37,255 nt of DNA from CAYMLL01 sp964390645 (GTDB taxonomy: Bacteria; Planctomycetota; UBA8108). Positions 1 through 8,554 of the stretch are shown here, piece by piece. The position numbers and the translations under genes are program-made. The notes below the pieces were generated by a model. That model was given only the letters and a program-made list of their open reading frames with translations, was not told where the DNA came from and made no database searches. The DNA lies in contig CAYMLL010000030.1 of NCBI GenBank assembly GCA_964390645.1, positions 1 to 37,255 of the forward strand, written 5' to 3'. Numbering within the stretch: the stretch's first letter is position 1; every line of letters starts with the position of its first letter.

Positions 1-137
1 CCCTCCGATAAGGTGTCATTCGTACGGAGCCTGCTCACAGGCAAGACGCCAGGAGGGGCGGGCGCCGCGGCGATCGCGGACGGTCACCGAACCAAGACGC
101 CTGGAGAGCCGAGGGACGGACGCCCGGTTGGCGGGAG

Positions 138-221
138 AATCCGCGCGAGTCAACCCTCGTGCGACAATCCGCGCGAGTCAACCCTCGTGCGACAATCCTC
201 GTGCGACAACCCTCGTACGAC
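138..221. repeat. 14-bp tandem repeat, six copies
   Basis: Six head-to-tail 14-bp units run from 138 to 221. They start at 138, 152, 166, 180, 194 and 208. Two variants alternate over the first four units: AATCCGCGCGAGTC and AACCCTCGTGCGAC. The last two units are AATCCTCGTGCGAC and AACCCTCGTACGAC. Because of the alternation, the first 56 bp also form two perfect 28-bp copies. There are no spacers, so this is a minisatellite and not a CRISPR array. Confidence 0.9.
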
Positions 222-309
222 AAAGGCCGCCGGGCCGGTCGGCCGCAGAGAGTGCGAACTCCCGACGGCAGATCGCGCCACAGGCTCTCACGCGCTGGCC
301 GAGACCCGA

Positions 310-381
310 CCGTTCCCCTCGGAGTGGCCGTTCCCCTCGGAGTGGCCGTTCCCCTCGGAGTGGCCGTTCCCCTCGGACATT
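310..381. repeat. 18-bp tandem repeat, about four copies
   Basis: Three perfect copies of CCGTTCCCCTCGGAGTGG start at 310, 328 and 346. A fourth copy from 364 diverges in its last bases, and a degenerate fragment (TCCCCTCGGGGTGA) follows from about 381. As 18 is a multiple of three, any frame through it gives a six-residue repeat (for example PFPSEW on the plus strand). That reflects the DNA repeat and is not evidence of coding. Confidence 0.9.
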
Positions 382-527
382 CCCCTCGGGGTGACCGTCG
401 CCACCGAGACACGTCCCGTTTCCCAAGACAATCACTTGAACTAACTTACGGATTTGCCAGGAGTAAGAACTCCGGACAGGGCGAGTGTACAGGTACCCGA
501 GGGGGATGGCAAGGAGGGAACGGACCG

Positions 528-1333
528 TCAGACCCGGCGCGACGGTGGCTCGAGTCCGAGTCGGTCCAGGACCGCCAAGATGTCCTCCCACGTCTTGCGC
601 TTCTCATGAGGACTGCGCAGCAGATACGCCGGATGGTAGGTGACTCGCAGGGGTAGGCCCTCGCAATCGTGGAACCTGCCGCGCAGACGACCGACGCTGA
701 GCTCGGTCTCGAGCAGCCCCCGGGCGGCCACGGCCCCCAGCGCGACGAGCACCTCGGGTCGAACGATATCGATCTGACGGCGCAGGAAAGCCCGACAGGT
801 AGCCATCTCCGTCGCGGCCGGAGTACGGTTGCCGGGCGGGCGACACTTGATCACGTTAGCGATGTAGACATCCTCCCGCCGCNNNNNNNNNNGGTCACGA
901 TGTCGTCAAGAAGCCGCCCCGCGGGCCCGACGAAGGGCTCCCCGAGCCGATCCTCCTGCGCCCCCGGTGCCTCGCCCACGAACATCACGCGTGCGCAGGG
1001 ATCCCCGACACCGAACACGGTCTGCGTGCGACCCTGCCGGCAGAGCTCGCAGGCCGTACAGTCCCGGACCTCCGCTCGAACGGGCTCGAGCAGATCGTCG
1101 CGGCGTGAGCGCTCACCGTCCGCGGCCCCCCTCTGCGGCGCGGCGGACGGGAGCTCGACCGGAGCGCGACGGCCGGGCGGCGAGATCGGCACGTCCCAGC
1201 CGAAGGCACGATCGATCTCGAGACGCTGACGCAGAAGTCGCGCGGATTCGTAACGCGGATCCACGGAGCCTTCGGGTGACGGCACCATCGCTGACCACAC
1301 TCTCTTCGCAGGAGAACGCGAGCAGGATAGCAC
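528..1333 (-). CDS. Family-4 (iron-sulfur) uracil-DNA glycosylase, interrupted by an assembly gap
   Basis: This enzyme removes uracil from DNA in base-excision repair. The N-terminal part has CTACELC and the first catalytic motif GEAPGAQED, followed by EPFVGPAGRLL. The C-terminal part has KCRPPGNRTP, a fourth cysteine in the next helix, and the second motif HPAYLLR. The four cysteines match the 4Fe-4S ligand set of family-4 enzymes. The 10-N run at 883-892 splits the reading frame. The segments on either side are otherwise contiguous family sequence (DIVT, gap, RREDVYIANV). A true gap of 11 nt would restore one 268-residue frame. The start is uncertain: GTG at 1333 lacks a Shine-Dalgarno, and ATG at 1288 is the alternative. 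It is the last gene of the lptD-coaD-mtaB run, 76 nt after mtaB. Confidence 0.9.
883..892. other. Assembly gap of 10 N inside the uracil-DNA glycosylase gene
   Basis: Ten undetermined bases join two contigs within a single gene. The length looks like a placeholder. The flanking codons are out of frame across 10 nt and in frame across 11 nt. Confidence 0.95.
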
Positions 1334-1409
1334 ACCGACACGTTCGACGACGGCCTCGAATCACCCGACGGGGTCGTCCTTCCCCCCGGCTCCGCCTCCC
1401 GCGACGCGA

Positions 1410-2756
1410 TCAAGTCGCACCGATCGGCTCCTCGGCCCACTCTCCGTCGAGGCCGGCGAGGCCGGCGCCGGTCACCCGGACCCGGCGGATCGTACCCGCA
1501 AAGCGCTCGATAGATCCGCGAGAGGGCGCCTCGAAACTCACCCGGAGGTAGCGATCGGCGAGTCCCTGCAGGCGCGGCGGTTCCATCTCCCCACGCGACC
1601 TGCAGAGCCCCTCGACCAGCACATCGAGCTCCTCGCCGACGAAACGCTCATGGTAAGCAACGCGCAGCTCACGATCCAGCTCCCCGAGCACTCGGGCGCG
1701 GCGACGGACCTCGACGGGGTGCACCGTGCCTCGACTCGCCAGCTTCGCGGCCAGCGTGTTCTCCCGCAAGCTGAAGGGAAAGACGTGGATCTTCGAGAAG
1801 CCGAACTCCCGGCAGCGCGCGAGCGTCTCGTCGAAGTCCTCCTCGCCCTCTCCGGGGTGGCCGACGATGACGTCCGTCGTGATCGACGGCGACTCGAAGC
1901 GAGTCTCGAGCGCCTCGATCGCACGCCGAAACTCCGTGACACGGTAGCCGCGGCGCATGGCGTCGAGGACGCGGTCGGAGCCCGCCTGCAGCGGTATGTG
2001 CCAGTGGCGGCAGAACACGGGGTGCGCGAGCAGATCGAGCATCTCGTCCGAGAAAGCCCTGGCACCGAGCGAGCTCAAGCGGATCCGCCGCAGGCCGTCG
2101 ATCTCCACCAGCCGGCGCAGCAGAGCGACGAGCGTGGTCGCGTTGTCGAGATCGAGCCCGTAGTCCTGCAGGTGGACGCCCGAGAGCACGATCTCGAGAT
2201 AGCCGTTCGCCACCAGCTGACGCACCTCCTGCGCGACCACGTCGGGGTGGCGGCTGCGCGAGGTGCCTCGCAGCAGCGGGATGACACAGAAGCTGCAGAA
2301 GTTGTTGCAGCCGTCCTGGACCTTGATCGTCGCTCGAGTGCGATCACGGTAACGCGAGACCCGCAGATCGAGAAGGTCGCGCTTCTTCCCGGCGAAAGGC
2401 TCGCCGGGCCGCCAGCCGCCCTCGAGAAACTCGGCAACCATCGCCTTCTCCTCGTTGCCGGCGAGGAGCGCGACCTGCGGGATCTCCCGGAAGGAATCCT
2501 TCTCCGACGGCGTCGAGCAGCCGACGACGATGATCCGCGAGTCGGGGTTGGTTCTCGCTGCCCGCTGGATATACTTGCGGCTCTTCGACCCGCTGGTCGC
2601 GGTCACGGCGCACGTGTTGACGACGTAGACGTCCGCCGGAGCATCGGAAGCGACCTCCTCGTAGCCGAGGTCGAGGACCTCCTGACGGATGGCCTCGGTC
2701 TCGTACTGGTTAATCTTGCAGCCGAGTGTGATGAAGGCGGCAGTCTTCCGGTTCAT
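1410..2756 (-). CDS. mtaB: tRNA t6A37 methylthiotransferase MtaB
   Basis: MtaB is a radical-SAM enzyme that adds a methylthio group to N6-threonylcarbamoyladenosine at position 37 of tRNAs reading ANN codons. The N-terminal MTTase (UPF0004) domain has its three cluster cysteines at C13 (LGCKINQYE), C49 (VNTCAVT) and C80 (VGCS). The radical-SAM motif CNNFCSFC is at residues 150-157. A TRAM-like RNA-binding tail ends the 448-residue protein. The LGCKINQ sequence and the DGCNNFCSFC context fit MtaB better than MiaB or RimO. The ATG start has no clear Shine-Dalgarno. It lies 54 nt after coaD, which suggests read-through within one operon. Confidence 0.92.
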   Translation of the reverse strand: MNRKTAAFITLGCKINQYETEAIRQEVLDLGYEEVASDAPADVYVVNTCAVTATSGSKSRKYIQRAARTNPDSRIIVVGCSTPSEKDSFREIPQVALLAGNEEKAMVAEFLEGGWRPGEPFAGKKRDLLDLRVSRYRDRTRATIKVQDGCNNFCSFCVIPLLRGTSRSRHPDVVAQEVRQLVANGYLEIVLSGVHLQDYGLDLDNATTLVALLRRLVEIDGLRRIRLSSLGARAFSDEMLDLLAHPVFCRHWHIPLQAGSDRVLDAMRRGYRVTEFRRAIEALETRFESPSITTDVIVGHPGEGEEDFDETLARCREFGFSKIHVFPFSLRENTLAAKLASRGTVHPVEVRRRARVLGELDRELRVAYHERFVGEELDVLVEGLCRSRGEMEPPRLQGLADRYLRVSFEAPSRGSIERFAGTIRRVRVTGAGLAGLDGEWAEEPIGAT

Positions 2757-2810
2757 GACGGCTCGATGGTGCAGGCGCCTGAGAAGTTATCAAGAGGCCG
2801 GGGTGCTTTT

Positions 2811-3320
2811 TCAGCCCGAGGACGGGAACTTCCGTCGCAGCGCCGTCTCGACGCGCGTAGTGACGAAGGCCTCGAGGCACCCGCCATTCGCCGCGATCTG
2901 CCGAACCAGCGTCGAGCTGACGAACGACACATCGGCGCTGGCAGCGAGAAACGCCGTCTCGACCTCCTGCTCGCCGCAGCGTCGGTTGGACAGCGCCATC
3001 GGCAGCTCGTAGCCGGCGTCCTCCGAAGAGCGCAGCCCCCGGACGATCCAGCGAGCGCCGAGCCGACGGGCCAGGTCGACGGTGAGGCCCTCGAAGGAGA
3101 CGACCTCGATACGCCCGGAAACGGAGATGTCCCCCACCTCCCGCACGATCAGGTCGAGACGCTCCTGGAGCGTGAAGAGCCCGGCCTTTCCGGGATGTCC
3201 GACCACCGCCACGTGCAGCGTATCGAATAGCCGCGCCGCCCGCGCCATGATATCGAGGTGCCCGCGCGTCACCGGGTCGTAGCTGCCGGGGCAGATCGCA
3301 GTTCGGTCGTCGAGGGCCAT
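2811..3320 (-). CDS. coaD: Phosphopantetheine adenylyltransferase
   Basis: CoaD transfers AMP from ATP to 4'-phosphopantetheine, giving dephospho-CoA, the penultimate step of coenzyme A synthesis. The nucleotidyltransferase signature PGSYDPVTRGH is at residues 11-21, the WIVRGLR motif lies mid-protein, and SSTLVRQ (the family's ISSTLVRE motif) is near the C-terminus. The 169-residue length is normal for bacterial CoaD. I chose the ATG at 3320, two nucleotides beyond the lptD-like stop codon. A GTG at 3329 would add only three residues and overlap lptD. The close spacing implies cotranscription with lptD. Confidence 0.95.
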   Translation of the reverse strand: MALDDRTAICPGSYDPVTRGHLDIMARAARLFDTLHVAVVGHPGKAGLFTLQERLDLIVREVGDISVSGRIEVVSFEGLTVDLARRLGARWIVRGLRSSEDAGYELPMALSNRRCGEQEVETAFLAASADVSFVSSTLVRQIAANGGCLEAFVTTRVETALRRKFPSSG

Positions 3321-3322
3321 TT

Positions 3323-6004
3323 TCACCACCGCGAACCACGGGTGAACACGTCACCTCCGAGAAAATCCAGAGGTCGGAAGTTGACCGACAAGGTCTGGTT
3401 GTCATCTTCACCGGCGTCGAAGGAATATTCAAACAGCAATGCGAAGCGGTGAAAGACACGGCCGATCGTCACACCGATATCCGCGTCGCGACCGCGGTCG
3501 ACGTCGACCTGCCAGAACACCTGCCCACGCCAGCGCTCGCCCGGGTAGAGCGACAGCATCGTCAGGATGAAGTTCGAGTCCCCTGCATCCGTGGCGCTCT
3601 TCGCGTAGGTGTTGCCCACGGTGAGCGCGAACAGGTCCGGCACCACCTCCGTGCGCACCGAGTTGTGGATGAGCCGCCCGCCGAAGCGGTCGTCCGGATC
3701 GAGCCCCACCCACGAGCGCAACGAGACGCGCTGGTGTGCCCGCAGCGTATTGTCGAGGACGAGAAGCGACAACGAGTCGCCATCGTTGTCCCGGCCGCGA
3801 CGCGGAAAGACCACGAAGCGAAGGTCACTGTCGAGAACACGCCAGCTGCGAAATGAAGACTCCTCCAGGTCCATGTCGCGAAGCCCGCGCAGCGGACGCA
3901 CCCTCCTCGGCTCCGCCCCCTCTCTCCTCCACCGGTAGCGGGAGATGAAGGTCTGTGCGAGCGACACGCCGACCGCCTCACGCAGATCGACCTCGTCGAC
4001 CTCGTCGACCTGGACAAGATCGGAAGACGGCAGGTCATTGGTGAATACGTTCTCGTAGGAGACGCTCGGTACGACGATGTGCGCCAGACTCTCCAGGCCG
4101 AGAGACTCGCGCAGGAAACCGTCGTGGGTGGTCGGGAAGACGCGCGACCATTGCTGACTCGCGACGACACCGGCACCCGACGCAAAGCGGTTCTCGGAGC
4201 CGGAAGACGGGTCGGCGACCTCCTCGTAGGCCGCGAAGCGCGCGAATGCGTAGGGACGGATCTGCACGACGGGAGCAAGACCATCAAGCGGGTAGGACCA
4301 CTCGTTGAGGACGTCCGCGCGCGCGAATCGCGTCGATGGCAGCCCCGAACCATCGTCCGGCCGGACGCGGAGGTTCGCGGCTTGTGCGATGAAGTCCGTG
4401 TACAGCCCGGAGTCGAAGACCGGCTCCTGGTAGAGCCAGAGGCGAGCCTCCGGAAGCCGCTCGACGGTCGTGTCGAAGTCGTTCGAGCGGTACTTGAAGA
4501 GCCCGGTCGCCGCCATGTTGTCGCCGAAGTTCCGCCGCAGCGAGACGAGGCTCTCCTGCTCCTTCTCCTGCTTCTCGATCGACTCGAAGTACTCGCCGAG
4601 GACGTTGGCGTCCGACTGCCGGGAATACTCGACGTCGAGCGTGCCGAGCCTCGGCAGCGACTGCCGATGGAGGAAGGACGTCCAGTGCCGGTCCGGGTCC
4701 GGGGGAGCGCCGGCGGCCGCGAATCGGTCCTCGCCGTGGTCGCGCAAGCCGAAGTAGCGTGCCTCGCCGTAGTAATCCCAGCCGTCTTCTCGAAGCTGCC
4801 AGGGACGCCAGCGACTCGGTCGTCGACCGTACTCGCCCGAGGGACCGAACGCGAAGCCTCGCTCGCGCATGTACTCCGTTCCGAAGGAGAGCTTCGAGCG
4901 GTCGACGAGCTTCTGCAGGGCCGGAACGCCTTCGAGAGGCAGCCGCCCGAGAAAGAAGTTCAGGTTCCACTCCACGGAAGCACGAGCTCCGAACTTCGAC
5001 GAGCTGCCCGCGCCGACGCGCCGGACCGGCAAGAAGTCGCTCCAGCGCGAGTCCCAGCGGTCGACCGGCAGCGGCAGCACCTTCGTGCCCCAGAGCTCGA
5101 GCCGGGCATCATCGAACACCGCCTCGAGGTGATCGAGCGCACCGAGACCGAGGTTCCCACCGGGATCTGCCGGGCTTCCCGGACCGTCATCCGGAGGGGC
5201 CGAGCCACCCGAAGCGCCGTCGGTGACGAGCGCGGTAACCGTGGCCGACCGCGTCGCCAGCGCGAAGTGCGGATCGGCGAAGTCACAGGTCGACAGCCGC
5301 AATTCGACACCGTCGAAGGTGCGAAAGTCGCGCGTGCGAAGGGACCGTGCCCGGAAGAAGAGCGGCACCTCGGGCTCGTCCCACAGACGCCAGGGCTCGA
5401 GCAGGTTGACGAAGTTCGGGTCGTCGACAGTGCCGATGATGCGCTCGAAGCCGCGCACCGTCGTGCGAACACGGGCATCCCTGAAGACCGCAAGCGGCAG
5501 CGTGTGATCGTAGTAGAAGGACTCGGCCTCCAAGGACGTGCCCTGGGAGGGGATCTCGATGAGGACGTTGCCACCGGCGTGGAACCAGAAGTCGATACGT
5601 CCACCCGCGGATCCTGTGCCCCGCTCCGGTTCCGGCTCCGTCTCCGCCCCGACGCCGCTCAACAGGCCCGGTGCATGGGCCACGAGGTGATCGCAGCGAA
5701 TCCGCAGCTCGATTCCCTCGAGAATGATGGTCCGCTGGATGTTCCCGGAGAACATCCGCGTCACGCTCCGGGTCTCGAGGTTCAACCGGGCCTGCACCAG
5801 CTCCGCCGGCCGCTCGTCGACAAAGTTGGTGACCTGAGACGCGAGATCCTGGATCATCTTCCGGCGCCCGGCGTCCCCTGTGCCCTGCTGCGACAGGACC
5901 GGCACGACAGCCCAGCCGAGGAGGACCGCGACCAGGACCTTCTCGAGGAGGTCCGTGGCGGGCCACCGCGTCGCGGAGGAACGAGGGTGCTGGGAGGCGG
6001 ACAA
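3323..6004 (-). CDS. lptD: LptD/OstA-like outer-membrane LPS assembly protein
   Basis: This probably forms the outer-membrane beta-barrel that inserts lipopolysaccharide. The 893-residue protein opens with a signal-like hydrophobic stretch at about residues 20-38. An N-terminal OstA/LptA-like beta-rich region follows, with phrases such as LVQARLNLE and LEAESFYYD. A long region with alternating aromatic and charged strands ends in an aromatic residue (GSRW), as expected of a barrel. I recognise it by this architecture, since strong diagnostic motifs are few, so another large OMP family is possible. The start is a TTG at 6004 without a clear Shine-Dalgarno, so a nearby start is possible. coaD follows immediately. 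The acidic EPEPE stretch near residue 125 is low-complexity. Confidence 0.65.
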   Translation of the reverse strand: MSASQHPRSSATRWPATDLLEKVLVAVLLGWAVVPVLSQQGTGDAGRRKMIQDLASQVTNFVDERPAELVQARLNLETRSVTRMFSGNIQRTIILEGIELRIRCDHLVAHAPGLLSGVGAETEPEPERGTGSAGGRIDFWFHAGGNVLIEIPSQGTSLEAESFYYDHTLPLAVFRDARVRTTVRGFERIIGTVDDPNFVNLLEPWRLWDEPEVPLFFRARSLRTRDFRTFDGVELRLSTCDFADPHFALATRSATVTALVTDGASGGSAPPDDGPGSPADPGGNLGLGALDHLEAVFDDARLELWGTKVLPLPVDRWDSRWSDFLPVRRVGAGSSSKFGARASVEWNLNFFLGRLPLEGVPALQKLVDRSKLSFGTEYMRERGFAFGPSGEYGRRPSRWRPWQLREDGWDYYGEARYFGLRDHGEDRFAAAGAPPDPDRHWTSFLHRQSLPRLGTLDVEYSRQSDANVLGEYFESIEKQEKEQESLVSLRRNFGDNMAATGLFKYRSNDFDTTVERLPEARLWLYQEPVFDSGLYTDFIAQAANLRVRPDDGSGLPSTRFARADVLNEWSYPLDGLAPVVQIRPYAFARFAAYEEVADPSSGSENRFASGAGVVASQQWSRVFPTTHDGFLRESLGLESLAHIVVPSVSYENVFTNDLPSSDLVQVDEVDEVDLREAVGVSLAQTFISRYRWRREGAEPRRVRPLRGLRDMDLEESSFRSWRVLDSDLRFVVFPRRGRDNDGDSLSLLVLDNTLRAHQRVSLRSWVGLDPDDRFGGRLIHNSVRTEVVPDLFALTVGNTYAKSATDAGDSNFILTMLSLYPGERWRGQVFWQVDVDRGRDADIGVTIGRVFHRFALLFEYSFDAGEDDNQTLSVNFRPLDFLGGDVFTRGSRW

Positions 6005-6056
6005 CCGCAGGGCCGGACTCCGTCGAGGTTCTTCACTTCGGTCGCGACGGGCACGG

Positions 6057-6062
6057 ATTCTA
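6057..6062 (-). promoter_or_regulatory. Candidate -10 box for the lptD-coaD-mtaB-UDG run
   Basis: The minus strand reads TAGAAT (five of six matches to TATAAT). This predicts a transcript start near 6050 and a leader of about 45 nt before the TTG at 6004. The matching -35 (TTTTCC, 17 nt upstream) is poor. It stands out mainly because the surrounding DNA is GC-rich. Confidence 0.3.
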
Positions 6063-6248
6063 CTCGCGGCGACCCCAAAGGAAAAGCCGAGGGCCCGGGG
6101 AGTCGCCGCCCGGCGCCGAGTGGCAAGGGAATTGCTTCTGTCTGAACATGCTGTCCGCGGCCGAGGCCCCGCTCACGGTCGTCCCTTCGGACTCCTCTCG
6201 ATACCGCTAAACTCCAGCCCCGTAATCGCCTGCAGAAGGAGCTCCCCC

Positions 6249-7799
6249 ATGTCAGGGCACCGCCGTTCGCACCTCGCAGCACGCCTGACCCTCGCCGCTG
6301 CCGGCCTCCTTGCCTCGTTCGGGGTGACCATTTCGGGTACGACCGCCTCGCCGGCGGAACCCGGACGACGGAACGCCGCGGACTGCGACAAGCTTCTCGC
6401 CGGGCTGCGCGCGACCTACAAGGCCATCCCCGAGGATCTCCGTGGCATGACCAGCGAAGAGGCGGACCGCTTCGCCAAACGCGTGGAGACCGCGACCGCC
6501 GAGGCCGACCGCTACCTGCGAAGCTGCCCCACCGAGGAGGAGCTTCCGGAGGCGAACTTCTACAGGATGAAGTTCCTCCATCTGATGAGCACGCGCGTAC
6601 GCTACAGCATCATGGCGAAGCTCCCGAAGGTGAAGGGCCGCGTCGAGATCGGCTCTCTGGAGCGCGCGCTGGAGCCGTACCATCGCAGCCTGCAGGTGCA
6701 CGCCGCCAGGGCCTACTCGGGGCTCCCGAAGGGCCATGCGTTTCGACCCGAGGCGCTCGAGATTCGTGCCTGGGCCCACTTCAAGCTGCGGGACTACCCC
6801 AACGCGCAGCGGGACTACAACGAGTACCTCACGAACTTTCCCAAGAGCGACCGCAAGGCCGACATCACCGCGGCGCTCGGCCGCGTCCTCCTCGACGTGA
6901 AGGCCTACGACCGTGGCATCAGCGTCGTCAAGAAGGCCCTCGGAGATCCGGCGGTCTCCGGCAGCGATACCTACCCGCACCTCGGCGATCTCCTCTGGAA
7001 GCTGAACGAAGCCAAGGGCGACTTCGCCGGCATGGCCGAAGCCGCGGACCTGGTTCTCTCGGTCTTTCCGCTACAGGCGAAGCGTCGCAAGCGGGGAGAA
7101 GGAAGCCCCCGTACCGCCGAGATGTTCGAGCGCACGATCGACGTCTCCGGCTTCCGAAGCGCCTACGTCAAGCTGGCGCAGGGCCGCTTTCGCGAGGCCA
7201 TGCGGGGATTCCAGGCCCATGTCGCAGCGATCGACAAGAAGGCCGAGGCGCTGCGACGGCTCGGCAAGGAGCTCAAGCCGGTGTCGAGCATCTACCGCGA
7301 GCGCTCCCGGAAGACCGCCGAGTTCATCGAGAGCCAGATCGGCAAGGCGGCGCCGATGGACTTCGAGCTCGAGGACCGATGGATCACCGAGAAGAAGACG
7401 ACGCTCGCCCGCTCCAAGGGCAAGGTCGTCGCGCTGGTCTTCCGCGGCATCGGCGACCCGCGCTCCGCGACCTTTCTCGAGGAGGTGGACCACTTCTGCG
7501 CCAAGGACGAGCAACTCGAGCTGGTCACGATCTCGTACCTGCACGACGCGAAGAACGTCGGTGAGCAGATCGACCGAGGGCGCGACGAGCTCCTGTCCAT
7601 CGGCTACGAGAACGCGGCCGGCTTCGACCCGGATCTGACCGGCAAGTCGCTGTTCCGCGCCTACGGAGCCTTCATCGGCAGCGCGACCTTCCTCATCTTC
7701 GACGCCAGCGGCCAACCCGTGTGGTTCCAGCAGGATCCGCGCACCGTCGACGTCAACCTGGCGAAGCGCATCCTCGAACGAGTGCGTGACGAGGGCTGA
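6249..7799 (+). CDS. Exported TPR-like protein with C-terminal redoxin-like domain
   Basis: I do not recognise the exact family. The ATG at 6249 is preceded by a textbook ribosome-binding site, AGAAGGAG at 6234-6241 with 7-nt spacing, which rules out the longer open frame upstream. The 516-residue product has a signal-like N-terminus (hydrophobic at about residues 12-28). The middle is alpha-helical and TPR-like: HFKLRDYPNAQRDYNEYLTNFP resembles one TPR hairpin. The C-terminal part from about residue 368 looks like a thioredoxin/AhpC-TSA fold: APMDFELED, then KGKVVALVFRG, and finally GSATFLIFDASGQPVW. At the usual CxxC position the sequence is GIGDPRSA, so redox catalysis is doubtful. The gene is divergent from lptD and converges on the next gene with only 8 nt between stops. 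Confidence 0.75.
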   Translation: MSGHRRSHLAARLTLAAAGLLASFGVTISGTTASPAEPGRRNAADCDKLLAGLRATYKAIPEDLRGMTSEEADRFAKRVETATAEADRYLRSCPTEEELPEANFYRMKFLHLMSTRVRYSIMAKLPKVKGRVEIGSLERALEPYHRSLQVHAARAYSGLPKGHAFRPEALEIRAWAHFKLRDYPNAQRDYNEYLTNFPKSDRKADITAALGRVLLDVKAYDRGISVVKKALGDPAVSGSDTYPHLGDLLWKLNEAKGDFAGMAEAADLVLSVFPLQAKRRKRGEGSPRTAEMFERTIDVSGFRSAYVKLAQGRFREAMRGFQAHVAAIDKKAEALRRLGKELKPVSSIYRERSRKTAEFIESQIGKAAPMDFELEDRWITEKKTTLARSKGKVVALVFRGIGDPRSATFLEEVDHFCAKDEQLELVTISYLHDAKNVGEQIDRGRDELLSIGYENAAGFDPDLTGKSLFRAYGAFIGSATFLIFDASGQPVWFQQDPRTVDVNLAKRILERVRDEG

Positions 7800-7807
7800 A
7801 GCGGCGA

Positions 7808-8554
7808 CTATCCCACCAGCGGCGCGTTGTCCGGCTGGTCTTCGGTGTCGCTGTGGATCTCGACGGAGATGCTCGAGAGCAGGTCCTGAATCGCCTTCTC
7901 GGCCGCGTTCACGCGCAGCACGTGGTCGAGAACAATCGCACGTTTCTCCGATGCCGGGTTGATGATGATGCGGCCGGCACCGAAGAGCAGGAACTCGAAC
8001 ACGTCGCTGATCTCCTTCGACATGCGCAGGTTCGGCGAAGGAAAGCGACGCACATCACCGAGGAACCCTTCCTTGTGGAGGATCTCGTTCGACTTGACGA
8101 CCCAGTAGTTGAAGCGGGTGTTCAAGAAGACGAAGCCGAAGACGATCAGGAAGTAGACCCCGAGTGTCATGTAGAAGCTCGTCGAGAGCTCGAACTCGAG
8201 CCCGGCGAGCAGGATCTTGATCGTTTTCATGACCGGCAGCTCATGACTGAGGTAGAGCAGCAGGAAGACGACGGCGAGACCGAAGAAGACGATCGCCATG
8301 GTGCGAAAGCGGTTGAACTCGAACGAGATCACCAGCAGGTTGAGACACAGGACGGCGAAGAAGATCATGCCGGCGACCTGCATCGTCTCGCGGATCTTCC
8401 CCTGATCCTCGAGGCCGACCCCCGGGGCCGTCGGATCTCCGGCGTACCACTGCCAGGCGGCGCAGAAGAAGCTGGTGAGCATCATCGGGTAGAGGAAGAT
8501 CACCTTGGGCCACGAACGGATGATGATCTGATCGACCTGTCGGGATTCAGCCAT
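7808..8554 (-). CDS. Multi-pass membrane protein of unknown function
   Basis: The 248-residue protein has no family signature I recognise. The N-terminal half carries about four hydrophobic helices (around residues 16-32, 57-75, 82-99 and 122-142). The C-terminal half is soluble, with KSNEILHKEGFLGDVRRFPS and a helical acidic tail. The ATG at 8554 is chosen because an AAAGGT purine tract lies about 7 nt upstream and the hydrophobic protein begins there. The open frame continues upstream to 9202, but that part is low-complexity and overlaps comEC. The tail could be a cytoplasmic sensor or scaffold, but nothing shows which. Confidence 0.75.
   Translation of the reverse strand: MAESRQVDQIIIRSWPKVIFLYPMMLTSFFCAAWQWYAGDPTAPGVGLEDQGKIRETMQVAGMIFFAVLCLNLLVISFEFNRFRTMAIVFFGLAVVFLLLYLSHELPVMKTIKILLAGLEFELSTSFYMTLGVYFLIVFGFVFLNTRFNYWVVKSNEILHKEGFLGDVRRFPSPNLRMSKEISDVFEFLLFGAGRIIINPASEKRAIVLDHVLRVNAAEKAIQDLLSSISVEIHSDTEDQPDNAPLVG

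Larger units (their letters stand above)
1..527. other. Repeat-bearing region without a credible gene
   Basis: No protein I can recognise is encoded here. Several overlapping frames on both strands stay open, which is expected in GC-rich DNA with few stop codons. Their translations are Arg/Pro/Gly-rich and low in complexity, with no family motif and no convincing ribosome-binding site. The region contains a 14-bp tandem repeat (138-221) and an 18-bp tandem repeat (310-381). A less GC-rich patch follows at about 420-470, and then the 3' end of the uracil-DNA glycosylase gene on the minus strand. It is best read as intergenic. Confidence 0.6.

Noticed and set aside
138..221. CRISPR-like short repeats
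   Set aside because: Units are 14 bp and directly adjoining, without spacers, and no cas gene is in the window.
13..444. Plus-strand ORF of 143 codons over the repeats
   Set aside because: The composition is Arg/Pro/Gly-rich, the repetitive part simply reflects the DNA repeat, no family motif or ribosome-binding site is visible, and other frames are equally open.
460..473. Hairpin GGAGT-AAGA-ACTCC as a terminator for the glycosylase gene
   Set aside because: The stem is only 5 bp and no T-tract follows on the minus strand.
851..1333. Frameshifted or pseudogenised uracil-DNA glycosylase
   Set aside because: The frame break coincides with the N run, and both halves keep all motifs, so an assembly gap explains it.
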